Shown: piece after piece, positions 49,301-59,314 of the stretch
Layout: each line of letters starts with the position of its first letter
How positions within the stretch are numbered: position 1 is the stretch's first letter
Notes under the pieces: generated by a model
Database searches by the model: none
What the model saw: only the letters and a program-made list of their open reading frames with translations
Told to the model about the DNA's origin: nothing
DNA from: an uncultured Erythrobacter sp.
GTDB lineage: Bacteria > Pseudomonadota > Alphaproteobacteria > Sphingomonadales > Sphingomonadaceae
Reading direction: 5' to 3'
Assembly: GCF_947502395.1 (NCBI RefSeq)
Contig: NZ_CANMZM010000001.1
Coordinates: forward strand, 248,001 to 312,000
DNA: 64,000 nucleotides
Program-made: the position numbers and the translations under genes

Positions 49301-49669
49301 AATTCGGACAAGGCGAATATCGTTCCAGCGGTCAAAGATCTTATGGAATGCGGGTTCGCCATTATTGCCACGTCTGGCACGTATAAATACCTTTCGGAAC
49401 AAGGACTTTCGATCGAGCGCGTGAACAAGGTCGCAGAGGGTCAACCGCATATCGTTGACAAGATCATTGATGGTGAGATCGCTCTCATTCTCAATACCAC
49501 TGAGGGTTGGCAATCTCTTCTCGACTCCAAATCGATCCGCGCCAGCGCCCTCGAAAAGAAGGTTCCTTACTACACAACGGCGACCGCTTCTTGTGCTGTC
49601 GCTGCCTCAATTAGAGCCCTCAAACCCTCACAGCTTGAAGTCCGGTCGTTGCAAGACTATTATGGTTGA
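46346..49669 (+). CDS. carB: carbamoyl-phosphate synthase large subunit
   Basis: 1107 residues, the full two-domain length. Each half has an ATP-grasp domain ([10 protein letters not shown] near residue 175 and the second repeat near 715), and the C-terminal ~140 residues carry the allosteric domain. It makes carbamoyl phosphate from ammonia, bicarbonate and 2 ATP. The start overlaps the preceding lipoprotein stop. Unusual only in its context, not in its sequence. Confidence 0.97.
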   Translation: MPKRNDISSILVIGAGPIIIGQACEFDYSGTQAIKALKEEGYRVILVNSNPATIMTDPEFADATYVEPITPEIVAKIIAKEKPDALLPTMGGQTALNCALALEDMGILEEHGVEMIGAKADAIDKAENRQRFRDAMDKIGLESARSGVANTIEEAREIVKRTGLPSIIRPSFTLGGTGGGIAYNTQEFDRIVREGLDASPTTEVLIEESLLGWKEYEMEVVRDKADNCIIICSIENVDPMGVHTGDSITVAPALTLTDKEYQIMRNASIEVLREIGVETGGSNVQFAVNPADGRLIVIEMNPRVSRSSALASKATGFPIARVAAKLAVGYTLDEVTNEITGATPASFEPTIDYVVTKIPRFTFEKFKGAEPYLATAMKSVGEVMAIGRNFQESVQKALRGLETGLDGFNRVTELEGVSRDVVTAALSKRTPDRLLQVGQAFREGLSLDDIHAVTSYDPWFLRQIEAIIEAESVVQADGLPRGAADLRRLKAMGFSDKRLATLAVRSVGVKGGLAETQAKRSGLLHDALQAMAGATSEEEVHSLRQRLGVNPVFKRIDSCAAEFEAITPYMYSTYEAPTFGEPECEADVSDRKKIVILGGGPNRIGQGIEFDYCCVHACFALAEQGFETIMVNCNPETVSTDYDTSDRLYFEPLTAEDVLEILRAEQKSGELVGVIVQFGGQTPLKLAQALEDAGIPILGTSPDAIDHAEDRERFAKLVNELGLKQPDNGIAYTRDEAAAAAARIGYPVLLRPSFVLGGRAMEIVDSEAQLDDYIKTAVNVSGDSPVLVDQYLRDAIECDVDALCDGDEVRIAGVMQHIEEAGVHSGDSACTLPPYSLSPGIIAEMERQAEALATALKVRGLMNVQFAVKDDEVYLIEVNPRASRTVPFVAKAIGQPVAKIAARVMAGEKLTDFEPFRRDLPYMAIKEAVFPFARFPGADPVLSPEMKSTGEVMGIDCAFEPAFFKSQLGAGMTLPQGGTAFVSVKNSDKANIVPAVKDLMECGFAIIATSGTYKYLSEQGLSIERVNKVAEGQPHIVDKIIDGEIALILNTTEGWQSLLDSKSIRASALEKKVPYYTTATASCAVAASIRALKPSQLEVRSLQDYYG

Positions 49670-49787
49670 GCAATTACGCCGTCCTCCCGACATTTCGCTT
49701 GGTATTGGCCGCATCCATTGGAAGCGGTCAGGGGTGAAATTTCGAAAGTGAAATGTCAGAGAACGGACAACACGGAAAGAAACGGGA

Positions 49788-50264
49788 ATGGCTACGATGG
49801 AAAAGGTTCCGATGCTCGCAGAAGGGTATGAGCGTCTGACCACAGACCTTAAGGCGCTTCGTGAAGAGCGGCCGCGGATTGTTGACGCGATCGAGGAAGC
49901 GCGCGCGCATGGCGACCTTTCGGAGAACGCCGAATATCATGCTGCTAAAGAGCGGCAGGGGCAAGTTGAAGCACAAATCGGCGATCTTGAAGGCAAGATT
50001 AGCCGGGCGCAGATAATCGACCCGACGACTTTGTCAGGCAACAAGGTCATCTTTGGAGCAACGGTGACCTTGCTTGATGAAGACGACAAGCCTGTCAAAT
50101 ACCAGATTGTCGGTGAGACTGAAGCAGATGCAGCGCAAGGCCGCATCTCATACTCGTCACCCATTGCTCGCGCGTTGATTGGCAAACAGGTCGAAGAAGA
50201 GATCGAGGTGACTGTTCCAGCTGGCGACAAGTTCTACCTTATCGAGAAGATCGAGTTCATCTGA
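49788..50264 (+). CDS. greA: transcription elongation factor GreA
   Basis: 158 residues. The N-terminal coiled coil ([49 protein letters not shown]) ends in the acidic [13 protein letters not shown] tip that stimulates RNA cleavage. The C-terminal FKBP-like domain follows. It rescues backtracked RNA polymerase. ATG at 49788; an ATG three codons on is also possible. It is the last gene on this strand before a bidirectional hairpin. Confidence 0.95.
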   Translation: MATMEKVPMLAEGYERLTTDLKALREERPRIVDAIEEARAHGDLSENAEYHAAKERQGQVEAQIGDLEGKISRAQIIDPTTLSGNKVIFGATVTLLDEDDKPVKYQIVGETEADAAQGRISYSSPIARALIGKQVEEEIEVTVPAGDKFYLIEKIEFI

Positions 50265-50276
50265 ACTATGAGATGC

Positions 50277-50299
50277 AAACCTTTTAATTGAGAGGTTTT
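50277..50299. terminator. weak bidirectional hairpin between greA and the GNAT gene
   Basis: AAACCT and AGGTTT flank a 10-base loop, followed by TT on the plus strand and AA-rich on the minus. The stem is short and AT-rich, so it is at best a weak terminator for the convergent pair. Confidence 0.4.
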
Positions 50300-50760
50300 T
50301 CCATCGCATAATTGTGGATCATGACACCGCGCAGTTTAAAGTCACGGCGTCTGATTATCCTGTAGCCTGCTCGTTCAAATGCAGGCCGGGCCAGTTCGCT
50401 TGCCTCGGTGTAGAGCATCGCAACTCCCAATGTACGAGCGTGCCCTTCCGCGTGCATAAGCAATTGCCCAGCCAATCCACGCCCTGCGTGCGTGGGCGAG
50501 CAGTAGAGCATGTCGAGATGTCCATCGGGTTCCAACAGGGCGTAGGCTACTGGAGCATCACTTTCATCGGCTATGACATAGATTTGATGGCCCACCTCAG
50601 CGCGCGCCACGAAACGCTCTGCAGTGATATGGCCCATGGACCAAACTTCGACTTGCTCAGGCGAATATGCCTGGGCCCCAATCGTTCGGATCGCATCGAC
50701 AGTGAGCGAGGCAAGCGCAGGGGCATCGTCCGCCTTGAACTGTCGGAGCGTATTGGTCAC
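50284..50760 (-). CDS. GNAT-family N-acetyltransferase
   Basis: 158 residues. The acetyl-CoA pyrophosphate motif A, LYCSPTHAGRGLAGQLLMHAEGHARTLG, and the surrounding beta strands identify GNAT. The C-terminal YTEASELARPAFERAGYRII matches motif B. Substrate unknown. Convergent with greA. Confidence 0.88.
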   Translation of the reverse strand: MTNTLRQFKADDAPALASLTVDAIRTIGAQAYSPEQVEVWSMGHITAERFVARAEVGHQIYVIADESDAPVAYALLEPDGHLDMLYCSPTHAGRGLAGQLLMHAEGHARTLGVAMLYTEASELARPAFERAGYRIIRRRDFKLRGVMIHNYAMEKPLN

Positions 50761-50778
50761 GAGCCTTGAACCGAATCC

Positions 50779-51009
50779 CTAGGCGTCAGGGGTGAGGAGC
50801 TTGTGGATGGGGACGAGGACATATTTCATCTCAGCATCATCCACCGTGCGCTGCGCCTGCGCCCGCCATGCATCGACCGCGGCATCGTAAGAACTAAAAA
50901 CGCCGACAACATGGACGCTTTCAGGATCAGCGAATTCATGGCCACGCGGGTCAGTAACACGGCCACCCATAACAAGGTGTAGACGTTGGTTTGTGGTTGC
51001 TTCTTCCAT
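50779..51009 (-). CDS. DUF4170-family small protein
   Basis: 76 residues. HLVMGGRVTDPRGHEFADPESVHVVGVFSSYDAAVDAWRAQAQRTVDDAEMKY is the whole family pattern (DUF4170), common in alphaproteobacteria. Function unknown. It lies 18 bp upstream of the GNAT gene and may be co-transcribed. Confidence 0.82.
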   Translation of the reverse strand: MEEATTNQRLHLVMGGRVTDPRGHEFADPESVHVVGVFSSYDAAVDAWRAQAQRTVDDAEMKYVLVPIHKLLTPDA

Positions 51010-51135
51010 TGATTGCTTCCTTGGGGAGGAGTTGAGGGGGCGTCTTTTTAGAACAGCCCCGCTATTGCTCGCCGGTTAAGCGAAGCGCGCATGCAACACA
51101 AGGTGCCTGCATACCGATGTCTAAGTGGTTTAAAC

Positions 51136-51756
51136 TCAGTGCCGCACTCGGTCGGTCAAATCGCGCACTACACGCTCAGCCCGGCGCTTCGTTCTGCGTG
51201 TGGCTGCCCGTCCTTTATCAGCGGCGCTTCCCGCCAGATAACTGGCCTCGCGGCGCAGAGTTCTCGCCTTGGCAGCGGCGCTGTCGCCCAGATCCTCAAG
51301 CTTATCCTTGCCCACATTTGGACCGCCCAAAGCGTCATCGATGAATTTGATGGCGTAGCCGACGAGTGCGTCGGCAACGAGAGTCCACAAAGTGTTGGTG
51401 CGGTCGATGGCCGCGTTCTTGACGGTGCCAGCTGCCGCGCCTGCTGCACTGCTCGCAGCATCGCCAACCTTGCTCGCGGCACCCGATGCCGCGTTCACGG
51501 CGCTTGTGGCGGCTTTGCCCGCAACGCGTTGCCCAGGCTTTGTCATGAGTCCGATTGCAAGGCCAAGTACAATTGCTCCGCCGATAACAGTCAGCGGATT
51601 GGCACGGGTGTAATTGACGGCGGCATCAACGGCTTCCTTGGCTTGATCACCAAGAGTGCGCTCAGCAATCCGGCGTTCGTTGGCCTCGATCTTTTGCCGC
51701 AGCTCGTCACGTTTTGCCTTATCACCGGTGGAGGAAGGGGTGGTGTTAGTTGTCAT
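51136..51756 (-). CDS. membrane-associated protein with DUF883-like/glycine-zipper features
   Basis: 206 residues from ATG 51756, the last of a four-gene unit. ERRIAERTLGDQAKEAVDAAVNYTRANPLTVIGGAIVLGLAIGLMT near residue 30-65 gives one membrane helix with a glycine-zipper look, followed by an Ala/Ser-rich segment (GAASKVGDAASSAAGAAAG) and a basic C-terminus (RRTKRRAERV). Related to DUF883/ElaB-type proteins. The upstream open frame to 52056 overlaps the preceding gene and is rejected. Its start overlaps the previous gene by 11 bp. Confidence 0.72.
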   Translation of the reverse strand: MTTNTTPSSTGDKAKRDELRQKIEANERRIAERTLGDQAKEAVDAAVNYTRANPLTVIGGAIVLGLAIGLMTKPGQRVAGKAATSAVNAASGAASKVGDAASSAAGAAAGTVKNAAIDRTNTLWTLVADALVGYAIKFIDDALGGPNVGKDKLEDLGDSAAAKARTLRREASYLAGSAADKGRAATRRTKRRAERVVRDLTDRVRH

Positions 51757-52132
51757 GAGTGTCTCCGGGCGAGGCTTCTTCTGGTTCGGGGTCCGTTTCG
51801 CTTGCCTGAACAGCGGGGAGAGGTTCATCGCTATCGACTTCCCTATCTTCCATCTCAAGGTCCTCGGCCATAGCGGCAAGCAACGGTTCACGGCCAAACC
51901 ATAGGGCAAGCGCGCCCAGCACAATCGCAATGATCCCTCGGTTGTCGACCGTGTGGACCCTCGCGACCTCATAAACGTCCTTGGCACCCTCGGCGACACC
52001 GCCAAGATAGCGCGAGGTAAGGCCCTTCGCGGAAAATGTCGTGCGCGCGTGCTCAATATCCGTCATCAAAACCTTGCGAGCAGAATCACGCAAAGACCGA
52101 TAGTCGGAAAGACGCTCCTCAATATTGCTCAT
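51746..52132 (-). CDS. membrane protein of unknown function in the envelope cluster
   Basis: 128 residues. The N-terminal half is helical and charged (ERLSDYRSLRDSARKVLMTDIEHARTTFSAKGLTSRY), a single membrane helix is at about 68-85 (IIAIVLGALALWF), and the C-terminal 40 residues are acidic. It overlaps the holin-X gene start by 4 bp and the next gene by 11 bp, so the cluster is translated as a unit. No family recognised. Confidence 0.6.
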   Translation of the reverse strand: MSNIEERLSDYRSLRDSARKVLMTDIEHARTTFSAKGLTSRYLGGVAEGAKDVYEVARVHTVDNRGIIAIVLGALALWFGREPLLAAMAEDLEMEDREVDSDEPLPAVQASETDPEPEEASPGDTHDN

Positions 52133-52578
52133 GTTGCATCCTCCTCATCCGAAGAGGTGAACAGAGTTGCTAGCTTCTGTGCTCGGCTGAAGGCACCCCA
52201 GCCAAGCAATGCCACCACAAGCATCAGACCGCCAAAGACGATGCCGATCGCGCCCCAAATCCCTACGACCGGTTCAAACGCCAGTACCAAACCGACTGCA
52301 AGCGCGAGAAAGGCGATGTGAAGAAGGATCAAAGCTACAACGACAAGGCCGAGAGAAACGCCGATTAACCGGCCGGCAAAGGCCGCACGCGTTTTCTGAA
52401 AGCCTAACTCAGCCTCGGCATAAGTGCGCGCATTGTCGATGAGTGCGCTGGCCTCTTCCATCAATGAGGGGTCGAGCTGGGGAGAGGACTCTTCGCCACT
52501 CTCCTCAACGTCGAATTCTGTCACTTCAGGGGCGGCATCAGCGCTGTCCGCACCTACTCGCCCTTGAGTCTCCTCCAT
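52129..52578 (-). CDS. holin-X family (phage holin-like) inner membrane protein
   Basis: 149 residues. An acidic N-terminus (EESGEESSPQLDPSL) is followed by a helix and two long membrane helices (LGLVVVALILLHIAFLALAVGLVLAF and IWGAIGIVFGGLMLVVALLGWGAF), the layout of the holin-X family. These proteins are widespread in non-phage chromosomes and are not lysis genes by default. It stands second in the four-gene unit. Confidence 0.78.
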   Translation of the reverse strand: MEETQGRVGADSADAAPEVTEFDVEESGEESSPQLDPSLMEEASALIDNARTYAEAELGFQKTRAAFAGRLIGVSLGLVVVALILLHIAFLALAVGLVLAFEPVVGIWGAIGIVFGGLMLVVALLGWGAFSRAQKLATLFTSSDEEDAT

Positions 52579-52612
52579 TCAGTCCCCCTCTAAAGGCAGC
52601 AACACCAAGATC

Positions 52613-53227
52613 TTAGCGGCGGCCTCGGAACAGACGTGCAAGAAGAAATCCGGCAACCGCGGCGATGCCAACGGCAGCAGCAGGACTTTTGCGGATAGCC
52701 TCGCGTGTGTCTTCGCCGATTTCTTCGAGGCTCTTCGCTTCGAGCTTGGCAGAGGTTTCGACCAAGGTGCGCGAGGCTGAGCGGGCGTAGTCGCCATATT
52801 GTTCGCCAAAGCGCTCATCCAACTGACCAGCGGTGTCACCAACTGCTTTGCCCAGATTCGCAATGGCATCGCTCGCGGCTGCCTTGCCTTCTACGGCCAG
52901 CTCGCTTGCTTTTACCTTTGCCTGATCTCCATATTCTTTAGCGTCAGCCATTATATCATCTCCACGGGTTTTGGCTTGCTCGCGGTAGTCACCCGCACGT
53001 GTTGTGGCTTCCTCTCGAAGAGCTGCAGCACCGGCCTTAGCTTCAGCAAGCGCTGCGTTGAAACGGCTTTTCGCTTCACCTTTACCTGATGTGGTTGTGG
53101 CTTCGGGCTCGGCCTTCTTCGCTGTGGCACCTGCCTTCTTCGGCGCAGCCTTTTTGGCTGTTGTCCGCTTGGCCGCTGTCTTGGCGGGGGTCTTTCGAGT
53201 GGTCTTTGTGGTCTTGCTTTCAGCCAT
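52613..53227 (-). CDS. DUF883-like membrane protein with histone-H1-like Lys/Ala N-terminus
   Basis: 204 residues from ATG 53227. Residues 1-60 are Lys/Ala/Thr/Pro-rich with repeated AKKAAPKKAG-type units, like histone-H1/AlgP tails. The middle is a long helical coiled coil (AREALAEAKAGAAALREEATTRAGDYREQAKTR), and the C-terminal 20 residues are a membrane helix ending in Arg-rich GFLLARLFRGRR. It is the first gene of the cluster 53227-51136 on the minus strand. The H1-like tail may bind nucleic acid or polyanions; this is inference. A start at 53263 is possible but lacks support. Confidence 0.7.
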   Translation of the reverse strand: MAESKTTKTTRKTPAKTAAKRTTAKKAAPKKAGATAKKAEPEATTTSGKGEAKSRFNAALAEAKAGAAALREEATTRAGDYREQAKTRGDDIMADAKEYGDQAKVKASELAVEGKAAASDAIANLGKAVGDTAGQLDERFGEQYGDYARSASRTLVETSAKLEAKSLEEIGEDTREAIRKSPAAAVGIAAVAGFLLARLFRGRR

Positions 53228-53263
53228 GTTGATCTCTTGCTTTCGATTTGCGCGTTTGAGCAT

Positions 53264-54711
<1,448 letters not shown>

Positions 54712-54723
54712 TTGAGGTGGGTG

Positions 54724-55359
54724 CTAGAACTTCGAGCTTGCGTTAGCGAAATAGTCATCCATGGACGCAAGGCCCTTTTCGGTCAGACGGACAAGGACGC
54801 GGCGCTGATCTTCAGGATCATGCTCGCGCAAGATCAGCCCTTGTTCCGACAGAACGCCCAGCCAGCGAAGCCCGGTTGTGGGCGGCGCCGCGGAACCAAT
54901 ACAGGCGCTCGACACCGAAACCTTCTTCCTTTCGGCCTGGGCGATGTAAAGGTCGAGCAAGATATCCCAAGCGGGCTCCCCAAACAGCTCAGCGTTATCG
55001 AAAATCACCGTACGGCGACGGCGAATAGCGTAAGCCTCCCGAGCAAGAGCGGCAAATTGCAAGCGCCGCATCAAGATATCGGAGTGGACAGGCTGTGTAT
55101 TCGCCCGGGCATGCACAATCGGATAGTTTGCCAAGATTTCCGACGCGATGTCTGATGATCCGTTGGCATTGGCGGATGCCTTCGAAAAGCTGGTGCTGTC
55201 GGCGTTGGTCGGGCGTCCTGTGGTCTCTCTCAAGGTATCGGCAATGACGGCCAAGTGTTTGGCCAATGCGCCCAGGTCGATCTTATTACTAGCGTTACTG
55301 TGGGGATTGGACTGAGCCAAATCGACGGGCATTTTTTCCCCGTCCTTAATCTCGTTCAT
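54724..55359 (-). CDS. MarR-like winged-helix transcriptional regulator
   Basis: 211 residues. The first ~100 residues are polar and poorly conserved. The C-terminal winged helix has LQFAALAREAYAIRRRRTVIF and GEPAWDILLDLYIAQ, then the recognition region SVSSACIGSAAPPTTGLRWLGVLSEQGLI and the wing HDPEDQRRVLVRLTEKG. The Pro-Thr-Thr-Gly-Leu-Arg-Trp motif and RRxLVxLTxxG wing fit MarR-type regulators of sphingomonads. No target site was found in this window. Confidence 0.8.
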   Translation of the reverse strand: MNEIKDGEKMPVDLAQSNPHSNASNKIDLGALAKHLAVIADTLRETTGRPTNADSTSFSKASANANGSSDIASEILANYPIVHARANTQPVHSDILMRRLQFAALAREAYAIRRRRTVIFDNAELFGEPAWDILLDLYIAQAERKKVSVSSACIGSAAPPTTGLRWLGVLSEQGLILREHDPEDQRRVLVRLTEKGLASMDDYFANASSKF

Positions 55360-55753
55360 GATCGGACCTTCATGATATCAAACCCGATGAGTGCGCACAA
55401 TCGAGAGCGATAAACATGACAAGATCGCTGCTCAGCCTCGCATCTCCATGGCCACTGCGATTGTCGAGCAGTTTAGAGCATCTTGGCCCGTCTGAAGACA
55501 ATCTGTGATTTGTGGCATCCGAGGCCCGGAAAAACCTATCTCTCACATCACGTGTCATGGAGACTTTCCCCATGGCTTAGCTCCTCTACAAAAGGGCAGC
55601 GCAGCACTGGCATGGCTTGGTTCAGTGAAACGCTCACCCAAGCAGGAGCTTAAGCTGAAACCTGATACGACACACTAAGTGGGAATGCCTAGATTTGACC
55701 TATTCTTTCGCCATTTTCACGTAAAGTAGGCGTTTGCCGCCATTCTGGATAGA
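55360..55753. other. 394-bp non-coding interval upstream of the MarR-like gene
   Basis: No gene is supported here. It holds the MarR promoter region on the minus strand and the 3' end of the 70-codon gene. A short open frame on the minus strand (55370-55573) has no supporting features. A partial inverted repeat CCTA...AGTAGG near 55691-55730 is weak. Confidence 0.4.
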
Positions 55754-55966
55754 TCAGTCGTTGTGTTCCGGGAAAAGGAACGCTGGCTTTTCAGGCGCAA
55801 TTGAGGAGCGTAAAGCTCGTAGGTTGCTGTCCAGTTGTTCGATCGCTGCATTGACATGGATAGCAGCTATCCCGGCACCTGCAGTGTCAAGCGTGACAAG
55901 AACGCCTTGGAGCGAGCGCTTGCAACTCTCAAGCTCTTCCAGTTCGTCTTTAGTGAGTGGGAACAT
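55754..55966 (-). CDS. small acidic helical protein of unknown function
   Basis: 70 residues, FPLTKDELEELESCKRSLQGVLVTLDTAGAGIAAIHVNAAIEQLDSNL. Two amphipathic helices are predicted and the protein is acidic at both ends. No family recognised. Its coding look (start, helical text, good stop) is fair but not conclusive. It lies downstream of ribH on the same strand. Confidence 0.5.
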   Translation of the reverse strand: MFPLTKDELEELESCKRSLQGVLVTLDTAGAGIAAIHVNAAIEQLDSNLRALRSSIAPEKPAFLFPEHND

Positions 55967-56156
55967 TCCTAACTTTCTCCCAATCCAGCATATGTTGAAT
56001 TCACCGGTCCGTGCACCTTTGGACCCGTGGGAAAATGCTTAGGCGTTATCTCTGAATGGGGATATCCGTAGAAACACCTAATTGGAGCGTATAAGTTGTG
56101 ACGTTCAAACCGCTTTTCGCCGATTGCCACATACAAATGCGACACACTGTGGGAGT

Positions 56157-56579
56157 TCAAGCATCAAAGCGCGATGCGAGCGAAAGCAACGACAAAGCCG
56201 CTTTGGCCGCTTCTCCGCCTTTGTCTTTTTGCAAGGGATCAGCTCTTACGAGTGCCTGAGCTTCATTCTCGACAGTTAGGATGCCGTTACCAATGGCGAT
56301 TCCGTCCATAGTGAGCGCCATGATAGCGCGAGCGCTTTCGCCTGCGACGATCTCAAAGTGGTAGGTCTCGCCGCGAATAACGACGCCAATCGCGACAAAT
56401 CCGTCATACTCACCACTTTCAGCTGCCAAGGCAATCGCGCCCGGGATCTCCAATGCACCGGGAACAGTAAGTACCTCAGTTTCGTGTCCCTCCGCTTCAA
56501 GCGCAGCCTTGGCACCGGCAATTAGCATGTCGTTAAACGACTGGTAGAAACGCGCTTCGACGATCAGGATTTTCGCCAT
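56157..56579 (-). CDS. ribH: 6,7-dimethyl-8-ribityllumazine synthase
   Basis: 140 residues. Key blocks: [21 protein letters not shown] at the N-terminus, [14 protein letters not shown] for substrate binding, and [23 protein letters not shown] with the catalytic His88-type residue. It condenses 5-amino-6-ribitylaminouracil with the product of RibB (3,4-dihydroxy-2-butanone 4-phosphate). Follows RibBA on the same strand with a 144-bp gap. Confidence 0.94.
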   Translation of the reverse strand: MAKILIVEARFYQSFNDMLIAGAKAALEAEGHETEVLTVPGALEIPGAIALAAESGEYDGFVAIGVVIRGETYHFEIVAGESARAIMALTMDGIAIGNGILTVENEAQALVRADPLQKDKGGEAAKAALSLLSLASRFDA

Positions 56580-56723
56580 TATTTGAGGTCCTTATTGAAG
56601 AGGAGACGGTTGCGGGTGGGGAAGGGCCAAAGCAATGACTCTTATACGCTCGTGGAAGTCCAATTAGCCAATGGAGACGCTTTCAGCGCGAAGCAAGGTT
56701 AGAGCTCTGCAGCTCTCACATCA

Positions 56724-57974
56724 TTACTCCGGGATCGACTGGTGACCCGCCAAGGTAATGCCGTACCCTTCAAGCGCAACAAGATCGGGCCGCGAGTTGG
56801 ACAGCAGGATCATTTCACGCACGCCCAGATCGGCCAGAATCTGGGATCCGATACCGATGTTTCGGTGCTCTTCATCCTGAGTCCATTTGGTGCCTTGGCC
56901 CACACGCTGAGTGAGGATCACGATAACGCCCGCGCCTTTCTCTCCAATTGCACTCATCGCTCTTTGCAAAGTGCGCTTACGGGGGCCCGGCGCGCCTAAG
57001 ACATCGTCAAACACGGAGATCGGATGCACCCGGGCGAGGGTGGGTTCCTCAGGTGAAACATGTCCTTTCTGCAGGACATAGGCCTCGTTATCTGAGATCG
57101 TGTTGCGGTAGGTGATCATGCGCCACTGACCGCCATAGTCGCTCTCAAAGCTGCGTTCATCGATGCGCTCTACGAGATGGTCGTTGCGCATCCTATACGC
57201 GATAAGGTCGCGGATCGTGCCGATCTTAAGGCTGTGCTTGCGCGCAAACTCAATCAGGTCATCAAGCCGTGCCATTGAACCATCTTCGTTCATGATCTCG
57301 CAAATCACGCCCGAAGGATTGAGCCCAGCAAGCCGCGAGATATCGACCGCAGCCTCTGTGTGTCCTGCTCGCACTAGTGTGCCACCGTCTCGCGCCATCA
57401 GAGGGAAGACGTGCCCTGGCGTCACGATGTCATCTGCGCCCTTGCTCGCGTCGATTGCGACGGAGATGGTGCGCGCGCGGTCAGCAGCCGAAATGCCAGT
57501 TGTTACGCCCTCTTTCGCCTCAATCGAGACGGTGAAGGCGGTCTGCATGCTTTCTTTGTTGTTGCGACTCATCGGATCGAGACCAAGCGCGTCCACCCGT
57601 GCTTTGTCGAGGGCAAGGCAAATAAGCCCCCTGCCATGGGTCGCCATAAAGTTCACGGCAGCAGGGGTCGCCATCTGCGCTGGGATAATCAGATCGCCTT
57701 CGTTCTCTCGGTCTTCGTCGTCGACAAGGATATACATGCGTCCATTGCGCGCCTCATCGATGATCTCTTCGGCCCCAACCAGAACCGGCGTGTCATCATT
57801 CGCATCAAGAAATTTCTGCAACTTCGCGAGAGTTTCAGTTGTCGGATTCCAGTCCGTTTCGCTTGCATCGCGTAAAGTGTTGGCGTGAAGGCCAGCAGCA
57901 CGCGCAATTCCGGCTTTTGTATAGGCACCTGAGTCGATCAGGTTGCGGACGAGTGTGATAGTTGATGTGCTCAT
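56724..57974 (-). CDS. ribB: 3,4-dihydroxy-2-butanone-4-phosphate synthase with N-terminal HTH and degenerate RibA half
   Basis: 416 residues. Residues 1-60 form a Cro-like HTH (TKAGIARAAGLHANTLRD) of a kind seen in sphingomonad RibB. Residues 68-270 hold the DHBP synthase core: DDEDRENEGD (85-94), HGRGLICLAL, GHVFPLMARDGG and GHTEAAVD. The C-terminal ~190 residues look like GTP cyclohydrolase II, but the zinc-binding C-x2-GD-x-CDC cysteines are missing (ARVHPISVFDDVLGA instead), so this half should be inactive. GGGG precedes ATG 57974. The frame is open upstream into the transglycosylase. Confidence 0.9.
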   Translation of the reverse strand: MSTSTITLVRNLIDSGAYTKAGIARAAGLHANTLRDASETDWNPTTETLAKLQKFLDANDDTPVLVGAEEIIDEARNGRMYILVDDEDRENEGDLIIPAQMATPAAVNFMATHGRGLICLALDKARVDALGLDPMSRNNKESMQTAFTVSIEAKEGVTTGISAADRARTISVAIDASKGADDIVTPGHVFPLMARDGGTLVRAGHTEAAVDISRLAGLNPSGVICEIMNEDGSMARLDDLIEFARKHSLKIGTIRDLIAYRMRNDHLVERIDERSFESDYGGQWRMITYRNTISDNEAYVLQKGHVSPEEPTLARVHPISVFDDVLGAPGPRKRTLQRAMSAIGEKGAGVIVILTQRVGQGTKWTQDEEHRNIGIGSQILADLGVREMILLSNSRPDLVALEGYGITLAGHQSIPE

Positions 57975-59072
57975 AACCCCCAGGTAGCACATTTCAATGT
58001 GATTGCAATTGTCGAGATCTGATCTCGATATAGGCATGCTCCGATGGCATTCGTTGGCTTGGGGTGACTGAAAGGATGCTTGGGGGTGATACGTGCGTTC
58101 GAATTGCGTCGATTGCCGTTGGCCGCTTCTCCTTGAGGACATTTCTTCAAATGTCGATTTAACCGTTTGTAACAAATGGGTGGTCTGAGAACTAGATCCA
58201 AACGAAAAGATGCTGTCATTGGGTCTATGGAGCGCATGAATGCCTTTACCTCTTTGGTCAGCTGCTAGTCCGAGTTCTACTAGAGCCCGGCTCATCTTCC
58301 GCTCGAAATATTCCAACACGTTTTGCAAGCTGCGAGGCCGCCCGGCTCCATAATAGAAAATAGAACGGTTTGCGCGTGCTGCTCTTGGAAACAGGCTTGC
58401 GGCACTCTGATGAGGATTACGTTTCCAGGCAGACATAAATCGCACGCTTCCACCGCTGCCAAGGAAATGCGCCACATACAGTTCTGTGCTGTTCGCTTGC
58501 CGCCCAAGCACTCCTTTCAACTTGTCGCCATTCTCCTGTGCATACGCAGCTGCCATCATTGAAGCGAGGTGCGGGTCGTGACGCCATTCCAGTCGGTCAC
58601 TGCGTTTAGTCTCTGACTGATCGATGCTTTTTTGGGCGTCTGTTTCGGCAATCTGCCTCGCGCGAAACGTCTGAATTTGGCTGGCATAGCGCTCTAAGCT
58701 CCGCAGCCACGTGCTTTCGATAAATTGAAACAGTCCCGCTGCGCTCGATGAGCTAGCCTTCGCCTTGGGATTAAGCCCAGATTCGAGATGCGCCTTAGCC
58801 AGAAGGTAATGGTAATCAACGCCGGAGTGTTGTGCCGCGGTCCAGATCGCGTCCATCACAACTTTCTTTGAGTGCGACTGGCGACTGATCCTTTCGCGGC
58901 GTTGCTCGAATCCTTGGGGAGCAGTGGGCTGGCTTACATGCTGTTTTCCAAGCATTTCATAGCACGAACTGGCAGGATTGCGATCCTCGGGGACTTGGGT
59001 GCCAGCATGTGCCGCACCGCCAAGTACGCACGCTAGGAAAACGGTTTTGATCGCCGCAGCTGCCCGAAACAT
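57975..59072 (-). CDS. lytic transglycosylase-type (SLT) exported protein, frame open into ribB
   Basis: Residues 1-366 from ATG 59072 have a signal peptide (ending AAHAG, about residue 23). The lysozyme-like SLT core is AKAHLESGLNPKAKASSSSAAGLFQFIESTWL (Glu at HLESGL is the candidate catalytic acid), and DLYVAHFLGSGG-type block near 205. It would cut peptidoglycan in the periplasm. There is no stop codon between this and the RibB ATG at 57974, so the reading frame runs on through RibB to 56724. The last ~80 residues before RibB are weakly conserved and may be extension or decay. Confidence 0.72.
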
Positions 59073-59211
59073 CGCGACGCAGTAGTCGCTCGCGAGTTAA
59101 AGAGGGACTGCTCTAAAATGGTGAATTTTGCGCAAACGCGGCAATGAGCCGGACGAAAGACTTTGAGTACACCTCTACCGGGGGTGAAGCTTCAATTTGT
59201 CGAGGCAAAAA
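59073..59211. other. short interval between the transglycosylase start and the tRNA-Lys island
   Basis: 139 bp without a supported gene, upstream of the minus-strand transglycosylase. It would hold its promoter. No further motif recognised. Confidence 0.3.
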
Positions 59212-59256
59212 TGGTGGACGCACGAGGGTTCGAACCTAGGACTCGCTGATTAAGAG
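59212..59256 (-). repeat. attachment-site copy: 3' fragment of tRNA-Lys (distal end)
   Basis: 45 bases that match the CCA-end to anticodon-loop portion of the tRNA-Lys gene at 60339-60383 with two mismatches (bases 13 and 33 of the repeat). It has no 5' tRNA half, so it cannot be a working tRNA. It is the displaced 3' end expected at the far side of an element inserted in a tRNA gene. Confidence 0.85.
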
Positions 59257-59297
59257 CAAAGTTGGTACCTCAATAACTTCAGGCAGTTACACGACCT

Positions 59298-59314
59298 GCT
59301 GACAATCAGTCAGC
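59298..59314 (-). other. tRNA-like anticodon stem-loop fragment in the island
   Basis: GCTGA and TCAGC enclose a 7-base loop CAATCAG (plus strand), with flanks that resemble tRNA text (GGTCGTG on the minus strand 3' side). Read on the minus strand the loop is CTGATTG. No acceptor stem or T arm pairs around it. It may be a decayed tRNA or recombination scar; low confidence. Confidence 0.25.

Larger units (their letters stand above)
56724..59072 (-). other. continuous 782-codon frame joining transglycosylase and RibB(A)
   Basis: Reading from ATG 59072 there is no stop until 56724. The transglycosylase part and the RibB part are both of normal family length, and RibB has its own start and Shine-Dalgarno, so two proteins are likely. 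A fusion would place a cytosolic riboflavin enzyme behind a signal peptide, which is unlikely. A lost transglycosylase stop codon or a sequencing frameshift near 57975-58250 are the simplest causes. Confidence 0.75.

Noticed and set aside
50277-50299. Strong terminator call for greA
   Set aside because: Stem is short and AT-rich; listed only as a weak bidirectional hairpin.
51757-52056. N-terminal extension of the 51136-51756 gene
   Set aside because: Overlaps the preceding gene in another frame and reads as low-complexity Arg/Pro-rich text; ATG 51756 gives a normal protein.
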